Source of the DNA: Populus alba
Taxonomy: Eukaryota > Streptophyta > Magnoliopsida > Malpighiales > Salicaceae
NCBI RefSeq assembly: GCF_005239225.2
Contig: NC_133297.1
Location: forward strand, 3,232,392 to 3,296,391
Direction of reading: 5' to 3'
Length of the DNA: 64,000 bases
This document shows, in pieces, positions 33,948-46,020 of the stretch (positions are counted from its first letter, which is position 1; every line of letters starts with the position of its first letter). Below the pieces are notes generated by a model. The model was not told the DNA's origin and did not search any database. It worked only from the letters and a program-made list of their open reading frames with translations. A program made the position numbers and the translations under genes.

Positions 33948-36485
33948 CGCTCTTTGCATAAAAAAGCAACGAGCTCACGGCAGACAACCGTCCAGTTGTA
34001 ATATTAAAATGATACGAATCCTAATAACACCATTTTAATATGTGTATTTCGGTCTCACATCTCTCACGTAGGCACAGAGACTTTTCCATCCACTGACACG
34101 GGTTTTCATTTGCTTTCACAATATTTCCGTTACTTAATGGTGTTGATTAATTACTAAATGATATGCAGAAATGTGACAAAATATCAGGAGTTATATGTAT
34201 ATACTGGTTATTTAACCCGCGCGTTTACTACGGGTTGGATATATATATTTTTTTAGAAACAAAATATATGCAATATTTTTTAAATGTTTTTTTTTTAATT
34301 TTAATTTATAGATCAAAGGTTTATGCATACATTTAATTAAATATATTGAGAGAACTATATGTGTCAATTAAATACAAAAAAATAAAATTCAACGCGACGA
34401 CTATTCAACTTGTCTTACTACAGGTTGAATAATTTTTTTCTAACACAAAAAAAATAATATGTTTAATTATTTTTGTGTTATTAACATATTTTTTTTAACA
34501 TCAAGTAATAAATATAACCATGAATCAAAAAAAATTTAATGCCTGCATATAATAAAATATAATAAATATCATATGCGTTAATAAAAACATGCATAAAATT
34601 CTTAAGTTAATTTTTGACATAGCATAATAAATAAAACAATGTTGCAACTGCTAACACAACAAGAAACATTATTTTCTTAGTCTTTATATAATATTTTTAA
34701 AATATATATATTGTAAAGAAAAAAAATTACACAAAAAGAATGAAGATAAAAAAAAATGGTATAAATAGTCCAAGTGTAAAGTGATAAATATTCAAAGTGT
34801 AAATTCAGGGTGTAAAAAAATAATAATAATAATATTTTTTTCCAAAAAAAAGTAAAGAAAAATAGGAAAACTAAAAAAATATTACAAAAAATAAAGATAA
34901 GAAACAAATAGTGATAAATAGACCACGTGTAAAATAAAAAAAAACCAATATAAAGAGAGAGAAAAATGTAAGAAAAACTTGTTTTCTATCAAAATATTAA
35001 AAAAAAATTATAATTTTGCCAATACTACAGTAAAATAATTGGCGAAATCTACAATTATGCTATTTCAATGGGAAAACATCCTTTTTCTTTTAGTATATGT
35101 ATAATAATGCATGGGATTGGCTCGGATCAAAGATTATGATTTTTTGTTCTCTTGCCTTGGCTTGCGTGCCTCAATTTGTTCCGTAACACATTGAGAGAGA
35201 GAGAGAGGAGGGGGGGGGGGAAGACAGAATTTAGTGCCCTTGTCAACTGTGCGCTCTTTCTTTGACACCTTGAAATAGAAATCCATGCGCTTCCTTTCTT
35301 TTCTTCCCTTCTAATTTCTTTAAGGCGTGATCTTTTTTTAGCCGAGAGAGGGAAAAGAAAATTCTAGTGTTGTAAAATTGACTTTGCCTCTATCAACAGG
35401 AAAACAGGGTGTTTTTTTCTTTTTTTAATCAGGCATAAGTCCATACACATCTCGTTGAACTAAACATTAACTTTCTTTTTACTCCTCCTTTTTCCCTCTA
35501 CTACCGGTCAGAATTGATCACCAGGGCCAGTCCCCCTAGCAGATACGCAACTCTTACTGCACTGCCTCCCGGGCCAGGCAGCCTCTCCTTTTTTTCAATA
35601 ACCAGTCAAACTAGTTTTGGATTTGATGTTTACTTTGGAGAATACAAGATGACGACTTTAGTTAATTAGACTTAATGTTTAGACTTGAATGATGTTAGGT
35701 ATACTTTTATGGCATGATTGTGTCATTAGGTTACTTTTTTTCCACCATGCGAATAAACAAATTGTTCAAGATAACGATAGTTTCAGGGGTGTGTGCAATT
35801 GTAATTATAAATAATTTCTAAGTTACAAATGTATTTTTTCTATAAAGAATTAAGTACAATGTAGTTTAAAATGTTTTTTTTTAATTAATTTTTCATTAAA
35901 AATATAGCTAGATGTAATCTCATTGAATTTGAAATATAATGATTGATTTTTATGTTAACTCAGGCGTAAAGATTTGTTTTTTCAAGAACACGATTTGGAA
36001 ACATGTATTGGTATACCAAGATTTTGATAATTTAATGCTTTTGAAGAATATTTTGATTTATCTTAATAACATGCTGTCAAAAAAACTCTTATGACATACT
36101 TATGCTTTGATTCAATAAAGTTTCGTTCCTTGTAGATTTAAGCATATATGAAGAAGATTTGAGAGTTTTTTTACTTAAAAAACTTTGTCTTAAAAAAAAT
36201 TATCTCCAAGACGAATTTTTTTTCTTTTTCTAGGGTGAGACCCTTTATTTATAGAGAATTGTAATTGGCACTCAAATCTTTTTACTGAATGCCATGTGAT
36301 ATTATTTTTGTATTGAATAATTTTTATTTACGTGATATTGTATTTTAAAATAAAATATTTTTTAATATTTTCATCTCATAAGTAAATTGTCATTAGCCAA
36401 AAAATATACAAAGATTTATTTATTTTTTATGTTATTTATTTTAGTTTGATTTTTATCATTTTATGTAAAAGTAAAATAAAAATGA

Positions 36486-36493
36486 TATAAAAG
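36486..36493 (+). promoter_or_regulatory. putative TATA box of CYP82-C
   Basis: TATAAAAG about 210 bp before the ATG at 36703. Weak, positional evidence. Confidence 0.25.
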
Positions 36494-36702
36494 AAAAATT
36501 GATACATAGAAATTATTTGTTTTGTTTCTACGGTATGCAGAGAATCTCGATCAAAAACAGAGGCATGTGAAAGCAACAGCAAGCTTTGGAGAACAGCTCC
36601 TCAACATTTAAAAAAGCTGATATTATTATAGGAAGGCGTTACATCCCAAATCTCCAGAACGAGCTGTGGAGTTTTTTTTATCTTCCATTCCTAACAAAGA
36701 AC

Positions 36703-38700
36703 ATGACCTCCAATCCCATGTTTTTCATTTTTATTTTTATCTGTTCAATCTTCTGGATTTCAAGAAAATTTTTAGCAGGCACAGGCAAGAAGAAAGCAGC
36801 ACCAAAAGCTGGTGGAGCAATGGCTGTGATTGGCCACCTCCATCTGTGTTAGGAGGGCGGAACCTCCCCATAAAGTACTGGGCAACATGGCTGAAAAATA
36901 TGGACCCATCTTCACAATCAAGATGGGCGTGTACCGAGCTTTGGTAGTAAGCAGTTGGGAGACCGCCAAGGAGTGTTTCACCACCCATGATAAAGCCTTT
37001 TCCGGTCGTCCGAAAACACTTGCCTCTGAGCTTTTGACCTACGATGGTGCAATGATGGGGTTTAGCCCATATGGGCCTTATTTGGCAGTCAAAGTCCGCA
37101 AAATAACCACGGTTGAGCTTCTATCAAACTACCGGCTAGAGAAGCTGAAAGATGTACGAGAGAGCGAGGTGAGGGCATTTCTGAAAGAGTTGTACAAGTT
37201 ATGGGACGATAATAGAGGTGGTGCATCAAAATCAAAAGGTAATATGGTATTGGTGGAAATGAAAAGATGGTTTGGAGATCTAACATTAAACATCGTTCTT
37301 AGAACAATTGTTGGACAAACTGTGGGATATATCACAAACGTTGAGGATGAGGAGAGTGTGAAAGGATGGAAAAAGGGATTGAAGGATTTTTTTCATTGGA
37401 CAGGGGTGTTTTCGGTGTCTGATGCGCTACCATTTTTAAGGTTTTTGGATCTTGGGGGGCATGGGAAGGCTATGAAGAAGACTGCAAAAGAACTGGACCT
37501 TGCTGTTGAAGATTGGCTCCAAGAACACAAGCGAAAAAGAGCTGCTGGAATTGTTAAGGGTAAGGAGGACTTCATGGATTTGATGCTAGATGTTTTCGAT
37601 AATGATGCAGAAGCAGTTCAAGGCGGAGATTCTGATACCATCAACAAAGCTACATCCCTGGTAATTAATCCTCCACAACAATTAACCCATGCTATAATTC
37701 ATACCCTATTCAATTCATCATTACCCTCCATGCTTAGTCTTTTAAGGATTAAGTGAGCTCCCTATAACATTAATTAGACTATAAATAAACTATAGATTAA
37801 TAAATGTAGAAGGCTCCGCAATTTTTATTTTAACATTGAAAAGAAAAAAAAAAGTTGCATAATTTAAACAACACTTTCTGCATTCCTACGTACAACCATG
37901 CCAAGAGACAACATTTTAACAAGTTTTATGTTCATTGCAAAAAAAAAAATGAATTTGATATGAATTATGAATTTTTAAAAAAATGTAAATAATTATTAGT
38001 CTATGCTTGCTTGAGTTAAAGGCTACCCTTGCGGGAATATCACTGTTGCAGGCCCTTATTCTGGCAGCTCAGACACGACAGCAGTGACTTTGATATGGGC
38101 TACTCTCTTTACTAGTCAATAATTCCTCATGTAGCTAAAGAGGCAGCAGCTGAATTAGACACCCAGTTGGCAAGGAAAGACAAGTGGAAGAATCGGATGT
38201 GCAGAATTTGGTCTACCTTAAAGCTGTCATCAAGGAAACGCTGCGTTTATACCCAGCTGCACCTCTCTCGGTACCACATGAGGCCATGGAGGATTGCACC
38301 ATAGATGGCTACGATGTTCCGAAAGGGACAAGACTTCTTGTTAATCTTTCGAAGATTCATCGTGATGAAAGGGTGTGGTCCAACCCTGACGAGTTTGATC
38401 CGGAAAGATTTCTTACAACTCACGGAGGTTTTTGATGTTAGATGGGAAAAAACTTCGAGTTTTTTTCCGTTTGGAAGTGGCAGAAGAATGTGCCCTGGAG
38501 TATCTTTTGCCCTTCATGTCATGGATCTAGCACTGGCTACAGTGCTACATGGGTTTGATTTTGCAACCGCGTCAGGTGAACCAGTTGATATGCATGAGAG
38601 CGGTGGATTAACCAACCTCCGAGCAACGCCCCTCGAAGTTTCTTTCTCAGTCCACAGGAACTTCCTTCTCGTCTATATGGACATTAAAGCATACCTTTAA
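36703..38700 (+). pseudogene. cytochrome P450, CYP82 family (CYP82-C), frameshifted
   Basis: N-terminus MTSNPMFFIF plus a hydrophobic anchor, then KKKAAPKAGGAMAVIGHLHL. The frame breaks at about 36845 (net +1) and continues to a donor at 37660|37661 GTAATT. Exon 2 starts at 38052 after a GCAG acceptor. Exon 2 has further small indels at about 38070 (I-helix), 38105, 38130, 38165, 38430-38450 and 38645. ExxR (KETLR), PERF (near 38400) and the heme loop PFGSGRRMCPG (near 38470) are all still readable. Apart from the indels, substitutions at conserved sites are few and residues match CYP82-A closely. It is either a very recent pseudogene or an intact gene with sequencing errors. Confidence 0.85.
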
Positions 38701-39905
38701 ATTGTCCATCTGTGAACACTGACGTTATTGCAAGTAATTCCTGTATGTGCTTGTTCATGGATATATTCGCATCAATAACATAAATCTATCATTAAATCAT
38801 TCGAGTTATAGTTATATGGTAAAAATGAGCCCGCAAACTCGTGATCTTATGATACAAATTAAATTTTAATTTTAAAATTATAATATTTTAAAATATTAAA
38901 AATAATAATTAAAACAATTACTATTTAAAAATAAATAAATTAAGTTTTAAATCATAGTAATAAAAAGTTGAGTTTAAACTTTTAAGTTTGATGAGATCTT
39001 ATTTAATATTTTTAAAAACTCAATCCAATACATATATTAGATTTACTACACCCCAACTTGACCCATCACATCAAATATCAAGTTTAAAGTCACTGATTAC
39101 AATCGCACTATATATTATATCATTTAGAAACAATAATAGAGTCATCATCCATTTATTGACGATCAAAAAGCCTATAGCCAATGAATGATTTGGGAACGAC
39201 ATTAGTGGATGCTTTAGAAAAATTAATATTTGAATAATCACTTTGAATCTTAATTAATTAATGTGTTGATTCTAGCTACATCTCGGAATTAAATGATTGT
39301 GTACTCCATAAATTCAAGAAGCAAGCATTTGGACGGATGAAAACATAACAACATCTAAAGAAGGAACCAGTCTCCATGTCCATTCATTGGATATGATTTG
39401 GATTGATTCAAATAAACCCTTTATTATATATGTAATTTAAAGTTTTTATGGGTTAATGTTTTTCACACATCCCTTTATTTGTTTATGTTTAAATTAAAGT
39501 CCTCTCTACTATTATGTATTAATATCAACCATATACATCAAGGTTGTTAAGCGCACGAGTTAACTCATAAGATTGTATGATTTTAAGAATTAACTTGTAT
39601 ATACCATGTAAAATCGGGTTAGAAACTCGAAAATCAGCAAACTCGGTTAAAACTTGGTCAACTCTAGACCGAGTCTAACTAGTTTGACAAAACTCTTCAA
39701 CTCTTAGTGTGTTTGTTAGTTGCTAAAAATATGTCCATTGATTTTGTGTTCATACTCAATCTCTTCTCTCATCCTCAACCATGCACTTTGCTATAGATCC
39801 CTTGTTGCAGATTGATGATATAGTGGTAGTAGTGGTACGAATCCTCCTAAGATGGTGATCCCTACTTCCTTTCATGATGGATGCTAAGACTATCGTCATC
39901 AAAAT
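38701..39905. other. intergenic, no gene seen
   Basis: AT-rich flank of CYP82-C up to the border of solo LTR 2. The open frames here are short and without family resemblance. Confidence 0.5.
39901..39905. repeat. target-site duplication AAAAT of solo LTR 2 (left)
   Basis: Identical to 42069-42073. Confidence 0.74.
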
Positions 39906-40309
39906 TGTCGCACCCGACATCACAGAGGCACTAAAAACAATTCTTGATTTAGGGAAAAAGAACAGATTTTTTTGGCATTCTTGTTCTTTTAGGAAAAAGG
40001 TCAAGTTTAAAGAATCGCTACCTAGTATTATGGTCACTAAGAACCCTAACTGATCAAAAGAGATCTTATGGTACGGGACTGGTTGAGGCGAGGAAAGGTA
40101 TTAGCACCCCTAGCGCACCCTACCTGATGCAAGCTGCATTGTTGTTTTAATCTTAACTTGCTAAACATTTTTGTTGATTTGTGTGTAAGAACGTATGATA
40201 TTATTGACTCTAACTTCAATGAATAAACCTAAGAAATAAATTTAAATCAATGCATGTGTATTTTTCTTTTTCTTTTTTAAAAAATGATGGTTTGATCATA
40301 ATATTCCTA

Positions 40310-40510
40310 ACTTTGGCGTCAATGAATATTTGATCTCGAATATTTCCAACTTTGGCGTCGGTAAATATTTCACCATAAATAATTCCAATTAAAAAAATTC
40401 AACAACAAAATAATTCAAACTCTGGGCATTAGTAAATATTTCCAACCGCAAATATTCCAATTAAAAATTCCACCACGAATAATTTCAATTCTGGTGTTGG
40501 TAAAAAATTC
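40310..40510. repeat. short tandem repeats inside solo LTR 2
   Basis: Units like ttccaactttggcgtc followed by ggtaaatatttc recur about four times with decay. They are not seen in LTR 1. Confidence 0.55.
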
Positions 40511-40515
40511 GTAGC

Positions 40516-40518
<3 letters not shown>

Positions 40519-40568
<50 letters not shown>
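40519..40568. repeat. (AT)n microsatellite, about 25 units
   Basis: Uninterrupted AT dinucleotides within solo LTR 2. Confidence 0.92.
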
Positions 40569-40570
<2 letters not shown>

Positions 40571-40714
40571 ATGAATAGTAAAAAAACATTTTTTTTTAGA
40601 ACATGTGAAATTTTTAACACCAGCACATTGATAAAAAAAAATTCTAAGATGTGCAAATTTTTTTTCTACACTTTTTTAATTTTTTTATTAATCTTTTTTT
40701 GGGTCGGCCCAGCT

Positions 40715-40846
40715 CAGCCCAAAAGGGCTGGGCTGGGCCCAGCCAGCCCGGCCAGTGGCCCGGCTAAGTTAATTAAAATGCACGCGTGAAACCAATTCAC
40801 GCGTGCATCAACTGTGCGAAGGTAATTAAATTACCTTTGCACAGTT
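40715..40846 (-). repeat. tandem hairpin cluster in solo LTR 2
   Basis: Inverted repeats at 40715-40730 (CAGCCC/GGGCTG), 40778-40808 (13-bp perfect arms ATGCACGCGTGAA/TTCACGCGTGCAT) and 40810-40846 (17-bp arms with one mismatch, AACTGTGCGAAGGTAAT/ATTACCTTTGCACAGTT). They lie downstream of the TATA box on the minus strand, as in LTR 1, but the main stems have unrelated sequence. Confidence 0.83.
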
Positions 40847-41217
40847 CTCAGTTGCACAATTTTAAACAAGAATGAAGAGAAAGATGAGAACGGCTTACCT
40901 GTTTCTGGAGATTGCGAGGAGGCTGGCCGCACAGTGATTTCGCTCTCGTCTGTTGTATGACCTTCCCCTTCTGTTTTACTTTTGTTTCGGCGATGGTGAA
41001 GGTGACAACTCACTGCTTGGGTTCTTCTTTTTTATTATTTGCAGGGGAGGGGGCGATTGAGAGGATGATGATCTGAACATGGGATTTCTGGGTTTTCTGC
41101 TTATATTGGTCTCTGTTTTTTTTTTTTTGCTCTGTGTATTTTCTTTCTCTCTTTTTTTGCTGGGTTTCTTCCCTCTGTCTTGCCCTGTTTTCTTTTGCGA
41201 GGTCGCCTTTGCTCAGC

Positions 41218-41224
41218 TTTTATA
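41218..41224 (-). promoter_or_regulatory. TATA box of solo LTR 2
   Basis: TATAAAA on the minus strand, in the position corresponding to TATAAATA of LTR 1. Confidence 0.45.
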
Positions 41225-42068
41225 GAGCCCGCGGCATCTTCGGTGCTTCTAACGGCTGGCCTCCTAAATGCTCTATAACCGACGCCTTCAATGAAGAAAC
41301 GTCCGCGTTGGCTGCCACCGAACGAAACGTCTCTGCCATTAAAGGCAGAGCCGTTGCAAAGTAAAGGGGCGGTGAACAGTCGTTGCAAAACGACCCCGTT
41401 TCCTGGTTCCAAGAGCTATGAATTTGGTCCGTGTAACTCTTATAATTTTGCAATTAAATCCCTGGTTAAAATGTAATTGGTCCTTGCATTTCTGCGTCAT
41501 TTTCAAGCGGGTCCTTGGATTTTAATTTTTGCAATTTAGACCCAATTAAACCCCAAACTTTGCTATTTTTTTAATTAAGTCCCTGATTGGATTAATGAAA
41601 TTAATTTTCAAGCTTAATTAAGTCTCAAAACTTATCAATTCTTCAATTAAACCCATGATTGGATTAATTAAATTAATTTTCAAGCTTAATTAAGTCTCAA
41701 AACTTATCAATTCTCTAATTAAGTCCTTGATTGGATTAATTAGATTAATTTTCAAGCTTAATTAAGTCTCAAAACTTATCAATTCTCCAATTAACTTAAT
41801 TGAATTAATTAGATTAATTTTCAAGCTCAATTAAGTCTCAAAACTTATCAATTCTCCAATTAAGCCCTTGATTGGATTAATTAAATTAATTCCAAAGTTT
41901 AATTAAACCCCAAAACTTTCAATCATGTTGCCCTTAACCCAATTTTAATTTATTCTTTATTTTACTTGTTTTTCATCATTATTAATTTTTTTATCATCAT
42001 TTTTTATCCTTTTCGATAAATAAAATAATAATAATAATTAAAAAAATGATCAAAAATAAGTTATAACA

Positions 42069-42073
42069 AAAAT
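42069..42073. repeat. target-site duplication AAAAT of solo LTR 2 (right)
   Basis: Identical to 39901-39905. Confidence 0.74.
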
Positions 42074-45000
42074 CAAGATTGTAGCTGAAATCAAGAAACA
42101 AGAACTCTACTTTGTCGTTTCTTGAAAAGGAATGTACATAAACTAACTCTGTTTCTCGCTAGGTTTTCTTGAATTAATGGTTTTTGTGGGCTTCTTTTCT
42201 CTTTCTATAGGGATGATATTGTGTTTGTGTGTGTAAATGAGCAAATAAGGTTTCTTAACAGCTACATCTTACCGAGTTAAGGACTTGGGCAACTATTCAT
42301 AATTGACTTTTGATGTTGCGTTCTATTTACCAATTGCCATTTTCTTTTCTTTGAAATCTATATTCTGCCACTAACTACAAAGATCAAAGTCACCACCAGC
42401 CTTCAACTTTTTATCTATACTAAATATTACAAATAAATTCTAAAAAATAAAAAATATATTATTTTAATACATTTCAAAATTAAAAATATTTTAAAAAATA
42501 AAATTTTTCATATTATTAAACAACTACTAAACCCCCACACTAGGTTATTATTTACTACTTAACTGAAATTGTTAATATATAATTAGTTAAAATATTTTAT
42601 TTATGGTTTTATAATTCGAGTTTATGATCCGAGTTTATATTATATATTGTGTCTTGTCAAAAACATATTTTTAACAATCTTAATATACATTTTACTTTTT
42701 GTCATTATCAAAATGGATGAGTTTGTAGAACTAACACTTTTAAAAATTGACACATTTTTTTTAATGTATAGTTTGATCCTTGAGTTTTTTTTTTTTAATT
42801 TACTCTTGTCCTTGTGTCTTATTATTTTTTTTACAAAGAAGTTAAATAAAAAAAAATTCATCGTATTTTATAGTAAATATAACCTAGTCCCTGAATTAGT
42901 TTTTTCAATTGAATTCCACTTTGTAAAATTATTAAAATAGATCTATGATATTATAGGAAATAAAATTCAGGAATATCAACCACAATCATGAAAAAATAAC
43001 CGCAAATGTGATCAATTAATCACAATAAATTGAACAAATTAAACTATTACTTTGAGATACAATTCATTGATATATAGACCATCAACACATGATAATATTA
43101 AGACTTATCTTCTGTGAAAACCTTTGGATTTGTCAATAGAATTGTCTTTTCCCATTTAATATAAGTTTTCAGCACACATTAATGAGGAATCAAGAGAATT
43201 ATATAAGACCTTTTCAGGAAATATAAAAAAGGAATACTCAAATTTCCTAAAGTCTCTTATATTACTATTTCAATTCCAAATTAATTTTCAAGCTCTCCAT
43301 GGATATACGAAGACGGCCACATTAATTAATCCATAGATGTTGTCTTTCAAGAAATTCCAAGCCTTGAAGGAAGCCATTCATGGCCAGAACCTGGAGAAAC
43401 CTAGGACTCACTGTGTACGTAGCTTCTATTTGTGAGATTTATTTTTAAAAAGTATTAAATTAATATTTTTTTTTTTATTTTTAGAGTTTTTATCATGTTA
43501 ATATTAAAAAAATATATATATATTTTTATAAAAATTAATTAAAAAAAATAGTTTTAAAAAACACTTTCACTTAACAAACACACATTCAAGTGGTCCTCTA
43601 TCTAATAGCATGACCAGCCAGAAATTCAAGATCATAACTATCATCACATGGTGCTTTTGCGACATGTCATTGAATATGGCGGCCCACATGGTCGGTCTTC
43701 ATCACAAACTCTTGGCCATCCAATAATAATCATAAATCAGTGTCATCACTTCAATGATAGTAGTCAATGTACTCCAGCTCACAATTGAGTGTAATTTTTT
43801 TTTGAAAAATGAAATAGTTTGGTAAAAATTCTAGAAGAATAACATAGGTTCGCATTCTTTGAACAATATCAATTTTGTATAAAATCACAATTAATAATAG
43901 CGGTCAAATATAACCATGTTTTTTAATATCAATTTTGTAGTCAACCACTACTGAGAATAGATTTTATATAGTGATATTTTATCTTTTTTAAAATAATTAA
44001 TCTTATTAAAAATTTAACTCAAAATTTTATAAAAATTCAATAATTAAAAGATAAAAATTCAAGTTTCAATAGCTAAAAAGATAAGGTGATGTCGCACGAG
44101 AGAGAAAGAGAGAGATGAGGAAAGAAAAAATGGATCAATGGAGATATATTGGGATCTATTTTTGACACACTCCGCATCATTAAAAAGATCTTAATAAAAT
44201 GATTTTAACCGCATTTTAAAAAACCACTAAAGAAGATCGTAATTAACTATAAATTAACTTTAAAAAAAACCCCTAACAAATTAAAATCATGTTTGATGAT
44301 CTTTTAAAGTATTGTTAAAATTGTATAGAGATCTTTTTATATTTAACACAAAACAACATTATATATTTAATTAACACGAAACAATATTCTATATTTAATT
44401 AAAAATAGTTGATTTGATGACTTGTAAGTTGACATAATAACTTAATAATTCAGAGTTTTTTTTTTTTTCTAGTTAGTTGCCGAATCGGACCAGACAACTA
44501 TGTTTTGAAGGTTACATTTCAAGTTGGTCCCGTACCTAGCTAGACCTTACAAATCAACGATGGTTACAACACATTCATGAGAGGAAATTTCCATTAGACA
44601 AGATGTGCAATGGCACTGCATTTGTAGTAAAACTAGCGTCCCTGTTCCTTTGTCTGTAACTTAAAGTAACCCGAACCAGCCTGAGTTCAGCCTCTGTTGG
44701 ACAGGTTTCTAGCATCTTCAAACACCCATGCATGCCTCGAATTTTGTCTCTTTTAGCAAATCTTAATATCCAAGGCTTTAAAAAAGAAAAATCCTGCCGT
44801 TGACATGTAAAATCAGGTGGTCCACGTAATAGTCCATTACAGGCTTTTCTCATGCTCGTAGGGACATCCATCAGCCACCATTTCGTCGAATAATTAAAAA
44901 TCTGCTATCAAAACAAAGAATTTTGCTACGACCACGCCTTTGATGATTCATTTGAACCACTTTGTCAATAATCTTTTTTTTTTTTTAAGATAATATTGTC

Positions 45001-45932
45001 TTAATGGTATTTATTCTATTAGATAAAAACAATAAAATTCAACCGTTGGACCTAAATATTGCTATAAGTTGACTTGAATCCATTTAAAATCTTGATATGA
45101 ATTTAAATATTAAATTATAAGATTTGTTATATTTACAAAGTACAGATATTTATTTTAAAATAGATATGTGTCTAAGTTAGAATATCAATTATATTATTGA
45201 AGATTAATGGTTTATAAAATATTTAAAAATTTTATGGCACTTTAAATCATGGGTTCCATTGCTAAAGTTTATAAATTCATATCACTAATCTTTTTCTTAG
45301 AAATGATTCTTAAAAAATTAAAAATATATATTTTTTTTAGTATGACATATTAAAAAATATATTGATATTATTTACGTTTGGATATTGTAATAAATATCAA
45401 TATATTTCTTAATATATCATACTGATTTAAAATTAAAAAAATATTTTTTAATTATATTGTAATACCAAATATATTATTGAAGATTAATGGTATTTCTGGC
45501 TTATTATGTTTGGATTTATTTTTTTATTTATATTTTTTAAAAAATTTTATATCGATCAGTATGATATAATAAGAAATAGATTGATATTTATTCCAAAACC
45601 CAAACATAATAAGTCAAGAAATACCTTTACTACAGAACCAACAACTTGAATTAAGATATAATTAAGAGATTTACACTATTATTTTATTATCTAATTTATT
45701 CAATTAAGACATTAAGTTCGGTTTTACAAAGAAAAAAAAATCCTGGTCACAAGTCTTAACTACCTTTTTCTGAACAGTCAAATACTGGTCTTAACCACTT
45801 GCTAACCACAGTCAGCTAACCATGGTTTTTAAATTCCAAAACTGCCCTTCGTTTTTATTTTTGTTTTAATGAATAAACTGCCCTTCACTTCAGACCTTTA
45901 AGAAACCACTTCCTTCTTACGCGATCGTCACC
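42074..45932. other. intergenic, no confident gene
   Basis: AT-rich with dispersed-repeat pieces (about 42420-42540, 43440-43590, 45290-45620). A less AT-rich stretch at 44500-44900 contains a 98-codon minus-strand open frame (44575-44871) that I do not recognise. Confidence 0.45.
44575..44871 (-). CDS. unrecognised 98-residue open frame
   Basis: The frame lies in a stretch of more balanced composition than its surroundings. The product is basic with several Cys (CKML-type and CQRQD), no signal peptide, no membrane segment and no motif I can name. It has no visible promoter or partner. It may be non-coding DNA or a fragment of an old gene. Confidence 0.15.
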   Translation of the reverse strand: MDVPTSMRKACNGLLRGPPDFTCQRQDFSFLKPWILRFAKRDKIRGMHGCLKMLETCPTEAELRLVRVTLSYRQRNRDASFTTNAVPLHILSNGNFLS

Positions 45933-45939
45933 TATAAAA
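45933..45939 (+). promoter_or_regulatory. TATA box of the protein kinase gene
   Basis: TATAAAA about 85 bp before the ATG at 46021, in a stretch of higher GC. This would place transcription start near 45965. Confidence 0.55.
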
Positions 45940-46020
45940 GCTAAGCGGGCCAAAATTTCCTCGTCAAATTCACGATAAAAGGTTTCTGAATTTTCCCGGA
46001 ATCTTCAACTTGACGGCAAG

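Larger units (their letters stand above)
32771..36585. other. intergenic, no gene seen
   Basis: AT-rich non-coding DNA. It includes a MITE-like element (about 33752-33947), poly-purine runs (35190-35222, GA then G run) and a pyrimidine-rich stretch near 35410-35500. I recognise no gene, RNA or LTR pair. Confidence 0.5.
39906..42068 (-). mobile_element. solo LTR 2, same superfamily as solo LTR 1, inverted (2163 bp)
   Basis: Read on the minus strand it begins TGTTATAACTTATTTTTG, close to the TGTCGTAACCTATTTTTG start of LTR 1, and ends GGTGCGACA like LTR 1. An AAAAT duplication flanks it. Shared inner landmarks in the same order: repeated 'aattaagtc...caaaactt' leader-like tracts (41560-41930), TATA box (41218-41224), hairpins (40715-40846), GC-rich gggctggg block (40700-40770) and the gctaatacctttcc end block (about 40080-40140). 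No internal coding region. It carries its own ~45-bp repeats (caactttggcgtc type, about 40310-40510) and a long AT microsatellite. Confidence 0.8.

Noticed and set aside
39756..40037. 93-codon minus-strand frame
   Set aside because: It overlaps the border and 3' end of solo LTR 2 and has no family resemblance.
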